DNA of 64,000 bases. Source: Brucella grignonensis (lineage in GTDB: Bacteria; Pseudomonadota; Alphaproteobacteria; Rhizobiales; Rhizobiaceae). The position numbers and the translations under genes were made by a program. The stretch is taken from NCBI RefSeq assembly GCF_002252505.1, contig NZ_NNRL01000168.1, positions 124,001 to 188,000 on the forward strand, given 5' to 3'. The notes under the pieces are model-generated. The model saw only the letters and a program-made list of their open reading frames with translations. It was not told the DNA's origin and searched no databases. Positions 8,351 through 18,225 of this stretch are shown in pieces; the stretch's first letter is position 1; every line of letters starts with the position of its first letter.

Positions 8351-9478
8351 TCAACGGTGCGTTTTCTTTTCGGAAAGCAGAAGCGGATGACGTTCACGCC
8401 GCTCGAGCGCCAATCCATCAGCTTTGAAAAGATGGGCGTCAGCCGGATTAAAGCCAAGATTGGCGATTTCATGCGCGCGCGCTGTGCTGCCCCCACCTGC
8501 TTCAGCAATGATCAGATCCTTCGCAGCAGAATTCTGGACATAAAGGTACGTTTCACCCCCCAGACGTTCCACAACCATGATCTCGCCATCCAAGCTGCCA
8601 TCAGGGGCAGGATGAAGATGTTCAGGACGTATGCCGAGAACCAGAGGTGCTCCGATATCGACACCAACGTTCTTGACTGGCACCGTCACGCTATTGCCGT
8701 TCGTAAGCACGACCGTAACGCCGTCTGCATCAATTGCTTTCACCTTAACGTCGATGAAATTCATGGTTGGAGAGCCTATGAACCCCGCAACAAACTGATT
8801 GACAGGATGATGATAGAGTTCAAGCGGTGAGCCAAGCTGCTCAACCTTGCCATCCCGCAGGACAACAATCTTATCAGCAAGCGTCATCGCTTCTACCTGA
8901 TCATGCGTCACGTAAATCATGGTTGCATTCAGACGATCATGCAGACGAGCAAGCTCGATACGCATCTGCACACGCAACGCGGCATCAAGGTTCGACAGCG
9001 GTTCATCAAAGAGAAAAATCTTCGGCTCACGTACCATAGCGCGACCAATGGCAACGCGCTGGCGCTGACCACCAGAGAGTTGGCGTGGCTTACGATCCAA
9101 AAGCTGATCAAGCTGAAGAGTCCTTGCCACCTCTTCAACCTTGCGATCGCGGTCTGATTTGGAAACCCCTGCCAATTTGAGTGCAAAACCCATATTGTCA
9201 CGCACATTCATATGCGGATAAAGCGCATAGGTCTGGAACACCATTGCCAAACCGCGTTCATCAGGCGGCACATCATTACATTGCTGACCATCGATCATGA
9301 GATCGCCACCGGTTATTTCCTCAAGCCCGGCGATCATGCGAAGAAGTGTGGACTTACCCGATCCAGAGGGACCGACAAACACCACAAATTCGCGGTCTTC
9401 AATATTGAGATCAACGCCTTTGATGACATCGACATTGCCGTAGGATTTGGTAGCATTATGGAAAGAAAGCGTAGCCAT
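8351..9478 (-). CDS. smoK: Polyol ABC transporter ATPase (SmoK/UgpC type)
   Basis: This 375-residue ATPase carries Walker [10 protein letters not shown] (about residues 35-43), a Q-loop, signature LSGGQRQR, Walker B IFLFDEP and the switch histidine in VTHD. A C-terminal TOBE/OB regulatory region follows (residues 240-375), typical of CUT1-family ATPases such as MalK, UgpC and MsmK. It is the fourth gene of the operon SBP-permease-permease-ATPase-SDR, ten bases after the permease gene. It should energise polyol uptake at the inner membrane. Confidence 0.9.
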   Translation of the reverse strand: MATLSFHNATKSYGNVDVIKGVDLNIEDREFVVFVGPSGSGKSTLLRMIAGLEEITGGDLMIDGQQCNDVPPDERGLAMVFQTYALYPHMNVRDNMGFALKLAGVSKSDRDRKVEEVARTLQLDQLLDRKPRQLSGGQRQRVAIGRAMVREPKIFLFDEPLSNLDAALRVQMRIELARLHDRLNATMIYVTHDQVEAMTLADKIVVLRDGKVEQLGSPLELYHHPVNQFVAGFIGSPTMNFIDVKVKAIDADGVTVVLTNGNSVTVPVKNVGVDIGAPLVLGIRPEHLHPAPDGSLDGEIMVVERLGGETYLYVQNSAAKDLIIAEAGGGSTARAHEIANLGFNPADAHLFKADGLALERRERHPLLLSEKKTHR

Positions 9479-9488
9479 AGGGTTCCCT

Positions 9489-10316
9489 TTATTTCACGGC
9501 GCCGAAAGTAAGACCGCGCACCAGCTGACGTTGAGTGACCCAACCAAAGACAAGAATTGGTGCAATGGCGAGCGTGGAAGCCGCCGAGAGTTTGGCCCAG
9601 AAAAGCCCCTCCGGTGATGAGAAGGACGCGATGAATGCTGTCAGCGGGCCTGCCTTGGATGCCGTCAGATTGAGGCTCCAAAATGCTTCGTTCCAACAAA
9701 GAATGATTGAGAGAAGTGCAGTTGATGCAATTCCGGGTAAGCTGAGTGGCAGCAACAGATAGCGGATCTGTTGTCCCACTTTCGCGCCATCCATGCGACT
9801 GGCCTCCAAAATCTCATGGGGCACTTCCTTGAAGAAGGAATAGAGCATCCAGACGACAATCGGCAGATTGGACAATGTGAAGATGATGATGAGGCCCGTG
9901 CGCGTATCGAGCATTCCGCTGTCGCGAGCGAGCAGATAGATCGGCACCAAAACACCCACTGCTGGAAGCATTTTTGTCGAAAGCATCCAAAGTAGAAGAT
10001 CCTTGGTACGCTTGCCCGGAAAAAATGCCGCCGCATAAGCTGCAGGCACCGCGATGACAAGGGAGAGTATCGTTGCACCCAAACTTTCAACGACGCTGTT
10101 CATCGCATAGCGAAAATAATCCGCCCGCTGATTGACCGCTGTGAAGTTTTCAAGCGTTGGCGAGAAGAACAGCTTCGGCGGAGCCACAGCGTCGATTTCC
10201 GTTTTGAACGCTGCGAGTAACATCCAGAGGATGGGAAAGAACATCAGGAGCGCCACTACCCAGCCGATGATACCGGCAGAGACTGTGGCTTTGTTGAATT
10301 TACGTTTTGCAGCCAT
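9489..10316 (-). CDS. smoG: Polyol ABC transporter permease (SmoG/MalG type)
   Basis: A 275-residue inner-membrane protein with six predicted segments. It has the CUT1 permease EAA loop at about residues 160-190 ([21 protein letters not shown]), which docks onto the ATPase. The C-terminus ([15 protein letters not shown]) is characteristic of MalG-type subunits. It lies nine bases downstream of the partner permease gene. Confidence 0.9.
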   Translation of the reverse strand: MAAKRKFNKATVSAGIIGWVVALLMFFPILWMLLAAFKTEIDAVAPPKLFFSPTLENFTAVNQRADYFRYAMNSVVESLGATILSLVIAVPAAYAAAFFPGKRTKDLLLWMLSTKMLPAVGVLVPIYLLARDSGMLDTRTGLIIIFTLSNLPIVVWMLYSFFKEVPHEILEASRMDGAKVGQQIRYLLLPLSLPGIASTALLSIILCWNEAFWSLNLTASKAGPLTAFIASFSSPEGLFWAKLSAASTLAIAPILVFGWVTQRQLVRGLTFGAVK

Positions 10317-10325
10317 CTCAGCCTC

Positions 10326-11243
10326 CTAGTTATCCAGATTGCGCGCGACAGTGCGGATGAGGAAAAAGGCGACGATATTGGCAAGAACGATGGCAATCAC
10401 ACCGGCCGCCGATGCCCCGCCGATATCCCACTGCAAAAGCGCTTTGAGATAGATGAAATAGGTGAGCGTGGTGGTAGCAATGCCTGGACCGCCCGAAGTG
10501 GTGACAAGAATTTCTGCAAAAATCGACAGAAGGAAGATTGTCTCGATCATGATGACTACCGAGATCGGTCGCAAAAGATGCGGCAGGACGATGTAGTAAA
10601 ACATTGCCAGGCCCTTAGCTCCATCAAGGCGCGCCGCTTCCATTTGCTCGCGATCCAGCGACTGCATCGCGGTCATCAGAATAAGCGTTGCAAAGGGAAC
10701 CCATTGCCATGAAACAATCATGATGATTGAAGCCATGGGGAATTGCGAAAACCAGTCGACCACCGGCAGGCCAAAACTGCGCGAAATAAACGCGAAGAAG
10801 CCATTCACCGGATGCATCAGCAAGTTTTTCCAGATGAGTGCCGACACTGTCGGCATGACGAAAAATGGCGCAATGACCAAAAGCCGCGCTATGTTCTTGC
10901 CGAAGAAATCCTGATCGAAAATAACTGCAAACAAGACGCCCAGTACGATGGATATGGTCAAAACAGATCCAAGCAGGATCAATGTGTTAGCAATTGCGGA
11001 CCAAAGCCCTGGATCAGAAAGAAGAAACGAATAATTCGAAACGCCGGCAAAGCCCGTCACGAAGGGATTGATCAGATTATAATACTGGAATGAAAACCAC
11101 AGCGTCATCGCCAGTGGCACGATCATCCATAAAAGCAACACGATCACAGCTGGCGCAAGCAGAGGACCGGTACGGATACTGCGGCGCGATCTGGATGCAA
11201 AACGAGATTTGGTGCCGGTGACGGCGACAGTGCTAGACGGCAT
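10326..11243 (-). CDS. smoF: Polyol ABC transporter permease (SmoF/MalF type)
   Basis: A CUT1 permease of about 305 residues with six predicted membrane segments and an EAA loop (MEAARLDGAKGLAMFYYIVLP). I chose the ATG at 11243 because GGGAGGGG lies seven bases upstream; a GTG at 11276 in the same frame is less likely. It pairs with the next gene to form the heterodimeric channel. It is separated from the upstream binding-protein gene by a composite palindromic element, which could reduce readthrough. Confidence 0.9.
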   Translation of the reverse strand: MPSSTVAVTGTKSRFASRSRRSIRTGPLLAPAVIVLLLWMIVPLAMTLWFSFQYYNLINPFVTGFAGVSNYSFLLSDPGLWSAIANTLILLGSVLTISIVLGVLFAVIFDQDFFGKNIARLLVIAPFFVMPTVSALIWKNLLMHPVNGFFAFISRSFGLPVVDWFSQFPMASIIMIVSWQWVPFATLILMTAMQSLDREQMEAARLDGAKGLAMFYYIVLPHLLRPISVVIMIETIFLLSIFAEILVTTSGGPGIATTTLTYFIYLKALLQWDIGGASAAGVIAIVLANIVAFFLIRTVARNLDN

Positions 11244-11300
11244 TGAATGCCCCTCCCTTTCCGCTGATGCCCTCACTCCACTAAGAGCCTGCGAAAATTG

Positions 11301-11402
11301 GAGCAGTTCCGATTAAAGTCACAACATCGGAACTGCTCTAACTGGCTGGTTCGTTGCATTATTTCCAGCAAAAATGTTTTACACTTTTGTTGGAAATGCT
11401 CC
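11301..11402. repeat. Composite two-hairpin intergenic element
   Basis: The first hairpin has perfect 13-base arms, GAGCAGTTCCGAT (11301-11313) with its complement (11326-11338). The second pairs around 11356-11373 with 11385-11402 (CAGCAAAA against TTTTGTTG). The same architecture and shared bases (GCTCTAACTG after hairpin one) recur at 36977-37077. It lies between smoE and smoF. Confidence 0.75.
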
Positions 11403-11410
11403 AAATCTGA

Positions 11411-12730
11411 CTACTTGATATAGCCAGCCTGCGTCATCATTTGCTCAGCCTGTCGCTGTGCGCCATCAAGCGCCGCATCTACACTTTGCTGACCAGCAAC
11501 AGCCGAAGAAATCGCCTGACCTACAATCGTACCGATTGCCTGGAATTCAGGGATAGCTACGAACTGGATACCTGTGTAAGGAACCGGGTCCTTGGTAGGC
11601 TTTGTCGGATCAGCGGACTCGATAGCTGTGAGAACAGTTTCAGCGAAGGGCGCTGCCTTCTTGTAATTCTCATTGGAGTAGGTTGATTGGCGTGTGCCCG
11701 GAGGAACTGCGACCCAGCCTTCCTTCTCGCCGACCAGCTCCACATATTTCTTGGAGGTCGCCCATTTGAGAAATGACTTTGCAGCTTCAGCCTTGCTGGT
11801 CGATGCCGGAATCGCAAGGTTCCACGACCAGGCCCATGCAGAGCCATTCGGTGTCACTTCAACAGGCGCTTTGGTGAAAGCTACCTTGTCGGCTACCTGG
11901 CTCTGCGTCTTATCGTAGATGCGACCGGCTGCAGATGTCGCATCGATCCACATCGCGCAATGACCGGTCGAGAACAGTGCCTGATTTTCATTGAAGCCAT
12001 TCGATGTAATTCCGGGAGGGCCCGCTTCTTTCATCAGGTCGACGTAGAAATTGATTGCCTTCTTCCATTCATCTGAGTTTATCTGCGGCTTCCACTGCTC
12101 ATCGAACCAACGGCCACCAAATGTGTTTACGAGCGTGCCCAGATAGGCCATGTTTTCGCCCCAGCCCGGCTTGCCGCGCAGGCAGAGACCGTACTGCTCT
12201 TTGGACTTATCGGTGAGCTTGGTGGCGAATTCCTTGATCTGCTCATAAGTCGGCTCATCCGGCATTTTAAGGCCAGCGGCATCAAACAGATCCTTGCGGT
12301 AAAGTGTGAATGAGCTTTCTGCGTAGAAGGGGACGGCATAGAGCTTATCCTCAACCGTCAGGCCTGCACGGACGGGCTTGATGAGATCGTCATAGTCGTA
12401 ATCATCACCAAGGTCATCGACTTCAAGCAACCATCCGGCCTTGCCCCAGATCGGCGCTTCGTAACCACCGATGGTCATGATATCGAACTGACCGCTCTTG
12501 GTCGCGATGTCAGTAGTAACACGCTGACGCAGGACGTTTTCTTCAAGAACGACCCAGTTGAGCTTGTTGCCGGTTTCCTTTTCCCATTCCGACGACAGTT
12601 TCTGCATGATGATCATGTCAGCGTTATTCACGGTGGCAATAGTCAGCTCTTCAGCTGAAGCAGCCCCAGAAATAATGGCTAGCCCCGCAACGGACGCAAT
12701 TAGCCCTGCTACATAAGATTTGGTTCGCAT
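11411..12730 (-). CDS. smoE: Polyol ABC transporter substrate-binding protein (SmoE-like)
   Basis: The 439-residue protein has a Sec signal peptide (SGAASA, cleavage near residue 27) and a mature family-1 binding-protein fold beginning ELTIATVNNADM, a start typical of sorbitol/mannitol binding proteins. The ATG at 12730 is preceded by a perfect AGGAGG; the frame extends 26 codons further upstream without a better site. It should capture the polyol in the periplasm and deliver it to the two permeases. As usual for binding proteins it is first in the operon, where a hairpin after it can favour its higher expression. Confidence 0.92.
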   Translation of the reverse strand: MRTKSYVAGLIASVAGLAIISGAASAEELTIATVNNADMIIMQKLSSEWEKETGNKLNWVVLEENVLRQRVTTDIATKSGQFDIMTIGGYEAPIWGKAGWLLEVDDLGDDYDYDDLIKPVRAGLTVEDKLYAVPFYAESSFTLYRKDLFDAAGLKMPDEPTYEQIKEFATKLTDKSKEQYGLCLRGKPGWGENMAYLGTLVNTFGGRWFDEQWKPQINSDEWKKAINFYVDLMKEAGPPGITSNGFNENQALFSTGHCAMWIDATSAAGRIYDKTQSQVADKVAFTKAPVEVTPNGSAWAWSWNLAIPASTSKAEAAKSFLKWATSKKYVELVGEKEGWVAVPPGTRQSTYSNENYKKAAPFAETVLTAIESADPTKPTKDPVPYTGIQFVAIPEFQAIGTIVGQAISSAVAGQQSVDAALDGAQRQAEQMMTQAGYIK

Positions 12731-12757
12731 TTCGTCTCCTCCTTTACGAATGCATAG

Positions 12758-12782
12758 CAAAATTCTTACATGTGTAAAATTT
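12758..12782. promoter_or_regulatory. Candidate LacI-type operator upstream of smoE
   Basis: The inverted repeat TTACA-TG-TGTAA (12766-12777), flanked by AAATT and AAATTT, lies about 36 bases before smoE. TTTTAC half-sites of the same kind occur around 14217-14232 and 14335-14340 near the LacI gene. This makes shared regulation plausible but not proven. Confidence 0.4.
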
Positions 12783-13060
12783 ATGAACAGTAGTTTGCTG
12801 CTTGTCAAGCAAGGCTTTTATGCAAATTCTAAGGAGTGATATGCTATCAGCAAAAGCTAATATACGATAAGGAATATTCTGTTTTAGCACCCGAAAAGAG
12901 GCCGGACTTTTGTTCGTTTCATTTCGAGAAAGTGAAATTAATAATTTACATTCAAATACCTACACTGAACACGCAGCGTCAAAAAATCTGAATATCAGAC
13001 AATGCGGTCAGATATTCTAATCACAACGCCCGCGATGGAGAACTGCCTATCGAACATTGG
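12783..13060. other. Intergenic promoter region upstream of smoE
   Basis: AT-rich sequence between the smoE start region and the end of the LacI gene. It holds an imperfect inverted repeat around GAATATC/GATATTC (near 12990-13017) and no ORF that I can support. Confidence 0.4.
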
Positions 13061-13101
13061 TAGAGATTACGCGATGTATAACTTTAGTCGTAATCTCTCT
13101 A
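13061..13101. repeat. Inverted repeat downstream of LacI gene
   Basis: TAGAGATTACG (13061-13071) pairs with CGTAATCTCT (13089-13098), around a 17-base loop. It lies 25-65 bases past the LacI stop on the minus strand and could be a terminator without a T tract. Confidence 0.5.
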
Positions 13102-13125
13102 CGAACGAATGATCAAAATTCGGCG

Positions 13126-14157
13126 TCAGGCTGAACCGCGCATAATAAGATGACTATCGAGGCGACGTACTTCCGTTTCGATGGCAGCGCCGCTTTCTTG
13201 TGCACTGATGCGTGAAAACAGCATATCAAGCCCGAGCTGGGCGATATTGCGATAATCCTGGGCAACCGTTGTCAAAGGCGGACAGGTGAAGCGGCTAAGG
13301 GGATGATCATCGTGACCAGCCACGCGAAAATCGCAACCTTCCTCACGCCCGACGCGGCGTCTACGTTCAAATGCAGCTGAGATCACTCCAAAAGCAAGCC
13401 GGTCGTTTGCACAAAGCACAGTCCGGGTTGGAAAGCCACCACGATCAAGAATCCGACCTGCTTCCTGATATCCCAGTTCCTCGAAATTCCAGTTCTTCGC
13501 CGTCATAGGCAAAACAATTGGTTCAGTGCCAAGTCGTTCCATTGTCGCGATATAAGCGGCGCGACGGTCGAGCGCATTCTGATTGACGGTAGGCATTTCC
13601 AAAAAGCATGGATGTTCTCCAGTCCGGCACAAATATTCAGTTATATTGCCGATACTTTGACGATTATCCGTGCCCACAAATGGCTGATCTTCGTTAATAC
13701 GATTATCGAGAAAAACCACCGGCATTGAATTCGAAAGACTGGCCAGAAGCTTGGCATCGGTGTCGAAACCCAGCGGCGCCATGAGAACGCCCGCAATCTT
13801 GAGCGACATCAACGTGCGCATGGCACGCGCTTCCAGCTTTCTATCGCCATGAGAGGACAACACAATTGTCCAATACCCCTCCGCGAGACAACGCATTTCA
13901 ATCTGACGGATTATTTCCGCGTAAAAGGGATCCGAAATATGTGGAACAATGACGCCGATATTCTTTGGCTTCTTGCGGTTAAGGCTCACGGCAAAGATGT
14001 TCGGCTGATAATTGTAGTCTTTAAGCGCCTTTTCAATGCGGGCGCGGGTCGACGGCTTAACGCTCTCAGGATTGTCGAAATACTTGGATACAGTGGGACG
14101 AGACAGGCCGCTTGCCACGGCAAACTCCTCCATCGTCCTGATCTTGCTTTCACCCAT
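13126..14157 (-). CDS. LacI family transcriptional regulator of the polyol cluster
   Basis: The 343-residue protein has an N-terminal LacI helix-turn-helix (TMEEFAVASGLSRPTVSKYF, about residues 7-26) with a hinge helix. A periplasmic-binding-protein-like sensor domain starts at IGVIVPHISDPFYAEI (about residue 63). I chose the ATG at 14157 behind GGAAGAG; the frame extends 11 codons further upstream. It sits between two divergent transport operons (SmoEFGK type and RbsBAC type), so one repressor that senses a polyol, ketose or phosphate intermediate could control both arms. That is inference from position. Confidence 0.88.
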   Translation of the reverse strand: MGESKIRTMEEFAVASGLSRPTVSKYFDNPESVKPSTRARIEKALKDYNYQPNIFAVSLNRKKPKNIGVIVPHISDPFYAEIIRQIEMRCLAEGYWTIVLSSHGDRKLEARAMRTLMSLKIAGVLMAPLGFDTDAKLLASLSNSMPVVFLDNRINEDQPFVGTDNRQSIGNITEYLCRTGEHPCFLEMPTVNQNALDRRAAYIATMERLGTEPIVLPMTAKNWNFEELGYQEAGRILDRGGFPTRTVLCANDRLAFGVISAAFERRRRVGREEGCDFRVAGHDDHPLSRFTCPPLTTVAQDYRNIAQLGLDMLFSRISAQESGAAIETEVRRLDSHLIMRGSA

Positions 14158-14535
14158 TATGCGCTCTTCCCGTTCCGGCCAGAATATCAACTGGCAGGCC
14201 CATTTTCTTTCTTTGCGTAAAATTTTTTTTACATCGACGCAACCAGAATTTATATTTTGCCCCGTTTCAACACTGATTTCTCATATATATTTTGACGGAA
14301 TTTTGCGATTATGCGGTGTTTAAATCATTATAAATTTTACGCGTGATAATTTTTATATTGACTCGCCGAACAAGCTCTATCATGTCTAGAGACAGCCCGG
14401 TTTCGGGTTAAAAGAGGAGCCTGCCCTTCAGGGAGATTTCAAGATCGGCAACGGTATTGAGCCCGCAGGAAAACGTTTTTGTGTCCCAAATCAGAAGGAC
14501 GATCCGGCGGGTGCCGGTTCTATTCGGAGGAAATC
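14158..14535. promoter_or_regulatory. Divergent promoter region between lacI and the RbsBAC-type operon
   Basis: This 378-base AT-rich region serves both directions. It contains GTAAAA-N4-TTTTAC (14217-14232) and a second TTTTAC site followed by a partly complementary arm (14333-14352), both resembling the site before smoE. A candidate -35 box TTGACT lies at about 14359. A GGAGG ribosome-binding site precedes 14536. Confidence 0.45.
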
Positions 14536-15438
14536 ATGTTTCGCAAATCGCTCAGCCGTATTCTCTTTTCCGGTGTGGCCCTCGTCATGATAGCGGGTGC
14601 AGCTTCTGCCGAAGGTATCGGCGCATCGCTTCTCACCCAGCAGCATCCATTCTATATCTCGCTCGCAGATGCGATGAAGAAGGAAGCGCAGGCTCAGAAC
14701 GTGTCGCTCGAAGTGTCTATTGCCAATCAGGATCTAAGCAAACAGCTTGCCGATGTAGAAGATTTCATCACCAAAGGCGTTGACGTCATCATCATCTCGC
14801 CGGTCGACAGCAAGGGCGTACGCTCGGCAATCAACAAGGCGGAAAAGGCAGGTATCAAAGTCATCACAGTTGACGTTCCTGCCAATAATGTTGAGGTCAC
14901 ATCTTTCGTCGGCACAGATAATTTCGCTGGCGGCGAGAAGGCAGGCGATCTGATGGCAAAATCGGTCGGCGAGAAGGGCAATGTTGCCGTTATCGAATAT
15001 CCGACCGTACAGTCTGTCGTCGATCGCGTTGAAGGTTTCAAGAAAGCCATCGCCAACTATCCCGACATCAAGATCGTATCGATCCAGCCAGGCATCACTC
15101 GCTCTGAAGCCCTGGCTGCCGCGCAAAACATTATTCAGGCCAATCCCGACATCGTTGGCATCTTCGGCTTTGGTGATGACGCAGCCCTGGCGGCAGCTTC
15201 TGCTGTGAAGGCGGCCAAGCTCGAAAACCAGGTCAAGGTTATCGGTTTTGACGGCATGGAAGAAGCTCGCAATGCCGTGAAAAATGATCCCGTTATGGTT
15301 GGCGTTATCGCCCAGTATCCAGATCAAATGGGCAAGGCTGCTGTTGAAACCGCTGTGAAGGTGATCAAAGGTGAAAGTGTTCCGGCCAAGCAACCGATCA
15401 TACCTGGCGTCGTCACCAAAGACGGCGAAACCAAGTAA
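14536..15438 (+). CDS. Sugar ABC transporter substrate-binding protein (RbsB type)
   Basis: The 300-residue protein has a Sec signal peptide (MIAGAASA, cleavage near residue 24) and a Peripla_BP_4 fold: QQHPFYISLADAMKKEAQ, the ribose-binding-protein block VDVIIISPVDSKGV, and VIGFDG near the C-terminus. I set the start at 14536, where GGAGG lies five bases upstream. It is the first gene of a five-gene operon with RbsA-like, RbsC-like, kinase and PF08013 genes. The ligand is probably a hexitol or ketose such as D-altritol, galactitol or tagatose, by analogy with the Agrobacterium pathway, but is not shown by the sequence alone. Confidence 0.9.
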   Translation: MFRKSLSRILFSGVALVMIAGAASAEGIGASLLTQQHPFYISLADAMKKEAQAQNVSLEVSIANQDLSKQLADVEDFITKGVDVIIISPVDSKGVRSAINKAEKAGIKVITVDVPANNVEVTSFVGTDNFAGGEKAGDLMAKSVGEKGNVAVIEYPTVQSVVDRVEGFKKAIANYPDIKIVSIQPGITRSEALAAAQNIIQANPDIVGIFGFGDDAALAAASAVKAAKLENQVKVIGFDGMEEARNAVKNDPVMVGVIAQYPDQMGKAAVETAVKVIKGESVPAKQPIIPGVVTKDGETK

Positions 15439-15610
15439 TACCGCGTGAAACGGCGGCACTCCTCCCAGTCGTCGTTTCCATTATGCGCGCGGCAGCTTTT
15501 GCGACACCACACGCCCGAGCTGCCGCAGCATCCTCATCGACAGTTGATCCCGAGCGCTCATCGTTTCGCCGCGCGGGCATTTGCAATATAACGGAGAGCG
15601 GAGGCCCAAA

Positions 15611-17155
15611 ATGACAGCCACCAATTCCGCCCAAGCCATAAGCCCGGATTTGATGAACGATACAGTGCTTGATATCCACGACATCGCCAAGTCGTTCGGT
15701 CCGGTGATTGCGCTCAAGCGTATGAATTTGACTGTCCGTCGCGGGCGTGTTCATACGCTTCTCGGTGAAAATGGTGCTGGCAAATCAACGTTGATGAAAA
15801 TCCTTGCAGGGGTTTTCAAGCCAACATCGGGCTCAATCACGCTCAAGGGAACATCATATGCGCCCAAGAACCCGCGCGATGCACGCTCTCACGGCATTTC
15901 GATTGTATTTCAGGAACTGAGCCTCTGCCGCAATCTCTCTGTTGCAGAAAACATTTTTGCAAATAATGAGCCAAGCCGGTTTGGTTTCATTCGCAACACG
16001 GAACTGAATGCAGAAGCCGACAGATTGATCGACGAACTCGGCCTGCCGATCGATGTACGCGCCAAGGTCGGCGATCTTTCAATTGCACAGCGGCAGCTCG
16101 TTGAAATCGCCAAGGGGCTGAGCCAACCCGCTGACGTCGTTATCCTTGATGAGCCAACGTCTTCCCTTTCAGACAGTGAAGCAGAAATCCTTTTCTCAAT
16201 CATTGAGCGACTAAAGGCACGTGGCACAGCCGTCATCTACATTTCTCATCGCATGGAAGAAATCATGCGGCTCTCCGACGACATTACTGTCGTTCGTGAC
16301 GGCGAGTATGTAACGACAACGGAAAAGAGTCAGACCAGTATCGACAAGCTGATTGCGCTGATGGTCGGACGCGAGATGAACGACATCTATCCGCCGCGCG
16401 AAGCTCCTCGTCCATCGGCAAACGTTCCGCCAATTCTCGCAACCAAGAATCTCAGTGTGCCCGGCAAATTTCACGATGTTTCCATCGATGTGAAACCGGG
16501 CGAAGTACTGGGATTATTCGGGCTCATCGGATCAGGTCGTTCGGATGTTATGAAGGCTTTATTCGGCATGCTCCAACCAACGGGCGAGATCATGCTGGAC
16601 GAGAAGCCGATCAACTTGGCTTCACCAGCTGATGCGATCCGCAATGGCATCGCTTTTGTGACAGAAAACCGTAAGGAAGAAGGCCTGGTCCTGCCACACA
16701 GCGTAGAGCGCAACATCAACATGGTGGCGCTTGGCCAGCTCGCAGGCCCATTTGGCATGATGCGCTCATCTGCGGAACGCTCTAGCGCGAAAGCGGAAGT
16801 GCTGCGCCTTGCCATCAAGACCGCTTCACTTGATACCATTGCGGGCTCACTCAGCGGCGGCAATCAACAGAAAATCGTGCTTGCCAAATGGCTCCAGATG
16901 AAGCCACGCATACTGATCCTCGACGAGCCAACACGCGGCGTCGATGTCGGCGCGAAATTCGAAATCTATCGCATCATCCGTGAACTCGCCGCCAATGGCG
17001 CGGCAATCCTGATGGTTTCCTCCGAACTGCCGGAAGTGCTGGGTCTCAGTGACCGTGTGGTCGTCATGCATAACAAACATGTCGCCGCCGTTCTTGATGC
17101 CGATGGCCTCACGCCCGAAACCGTCATGAGCTACGCAGCAGGAATGCACAAATGA
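15611..17155 (+). CDS. Sugar ABC transporter ATPase, tandem (RbsA/MglA type)
   Basis: The 514-residue protein has two fused nucleotide-binding domains. The first has a full Walker A GENGAGKST (residues 52-60), Walker B VVILDEPTSSL and switch VIYISHR. The second has the degenerate P-loop LFGLIGSGRSD that is normal in RbsA/MglA proteins, but a complete LSGGNQQK and LILDEPTRGVDVG. The start is an ATG at 15611 behind CGGAGG. It overlaps the permease gene by four bases (ATGA), so they are translationally coupled. Confidence 0.92.
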   Translation: MTATNSAQAISPDLMNDTVLDIHDIAKSFGPVIALKRMNLTVRRGRVHTLLGENGAGKSTLMKILAGVFKPTSGSITLKGTSYAPKNPRDARSHGISIVFQELSLCRNLSVAENIFANNEPSRFGFIRNTELNAEADRLIDELGLPIDVRAKVGDLSIAQRQLVEIAKGLSQPADVVILDEPTSSLSDSEAEILFSIIERLKARGTAVIYISHRMEEIMRLSDDITVVRDGEYVTTTEKSQTSIDKLIALMVGREMNDIYPPREAPRPSANVPPILATKNLSVPGKFHDVSIDVKPGEVLGLFGLIGSGRSDVMKALFGMLQPTGEIMLDEKPINLASPADAIRNGIAFVTENRKEEGLVLPHSVERNINMVALGQLAGPFGMMRSSAERSSAKAEVLRLAIKTASLDTIAGSLSGGNQQKIVLAKWLQMKPRILILDEPTRGVDVGAKFEIYRIIRELAANGAAILMVSSELPEVLGLSDRVVVMHNKHVAAVLDADGLTPETVMSYAAGMHK

Positions 17156-18210
17156 GCAACGCACCGAAGCAAAATCACGAAAAGCAGAATGCCTTTTCGG
17201 GTAAGATTATGCGACCAAATACAGAAATGGCTATCCAGAAAAGAGCCGCGGATGCCGAAGTCCGCCGCTCGTTGTTCTCCTCACCGATGATCCGCCAATA
17301 TGGCGGTATTGTCGTTTCGCTAGCCGTGCTCTGCGTGGTCTTTGCTGTGTTGAATCCGCGCTTCCTCGCCTTCAACAATTTCATGAATATCATGCAGCAG
17401 GTGGCGGTGATCGCGGTTGCCGCTTATGGCATGACCTATGTGATCCTGCTCGGTGAAATTGATCTTTCCATCGGCTCCATTATTGCTGTTTCCGGCATGG
17501 TGGCGGCGCAAGCCTTTGCCATGGGCTTCGGTTTTGCGCCCACAGTCATATTCACGCTCGCAGCCGGTGCAATCATGGGCGGCCTGAATGGTGTCCTGTC
17601 AGCCAAGCTGATGTTGCCGTCTTTCATCGTAACCGTTGCGACTATGGGCATCTATCGCGGCATGGTAAGCCTGCCAACCAATGGCGCCCCCGAAATCATC
17701 GAGAATGATACATGGCTGGCCATAGGATCTGAAAGCTGGCTTGGTCTGCCGATTATCATCTGGATCGTCGGCGTGCTCTTCATCGTCAATTATGTCCTGT
17801 TATCCAAGACGGTATTCGGCCGCCGCATTTATCTGGCTGGCGGCAACAAGGAAGCCGCCATCTATTCCGGTATCCGCGTTGATCGCATCAAGATCATTGT
17901 TTTCATGCTCTCCGGTGTTATGGCGGCCATTAGCGGCATTCTTCTGTCATCACGTCTTTCTTCCGCACAGACCAATGCCGGTATGGGCTACGAACTCGAT
18001 GCGATTGCAGCTGTTGTTCTTGGTGGCACGTCGCTTGCAGGCGGCGTTGGCACTATGGTGGGTACCATTCTCGGCGCGCTCATTATCGGCGTCATCAACA
18101 ACGGCATGAACATGCTGTCCGTGCCCTATTTCTATCAGCTGATCGTCAAGGGTGTTGTCATTCTCGTTGCCGTCTGGCTCGATGTCCGCTCCAAGTCCGT
18201 CAGAACATAA
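17152..18210 (+). CDS. Sugar ABC transporter permease (RbsC type)
   Basis: A 352-residue BPD_transp_2 permease. About 50 cytoplasmic residues precede roughly eight to ten membrane segments. It includes the family blocks GEIDLSIGSI, TVATMGIYRG and GGTSLAGGVGTMVGTILGA. It forms the homodimeric channel of the RbsBAC-type importer and is followed after 15 bases by the kinase gene. Confidence 0.91.
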   Translation: MSNAPKQNHEKQNAFSGKIMRPNTEMAIQKRAADAEVRRSLFSSPMIRQYGGIVVSLAVLCVVFAVLNPRFLAFNNFMNIMQQVAVIAVAAYGMTYVILLGEIDLSIGSIIAVSGMVAAQAFAMGFGFAPTVIFTLAAGAIMGGLNGVLSAKLMLPSFIVTVATMGIYRGMVSLPTNGAPEIIENDTWLAIGSESWLGLPIIIWIVGVLFIVNYVLLSKTVFGRRIYLAGGNKEAAIYSGIRVDRIKIIVFMLSGVMAAISGILLSSRLSSAQTNAGMGYELDAIAAVVLGGTSLAGGVGTMVGTILGALIIGVINNGMNMLSVPYFYQLIVKGVVILVAVWLDVRSKSVRT

Positions 18211-18225
18211 GTAACGGTACATATA

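Noticed and set aside
7742..8830. 362-codon plus-strand frame
   Set aside because: It lies antisense to the SDR and ATPase genes, both with unmistakable motifs; the translated sequence has no domain character.
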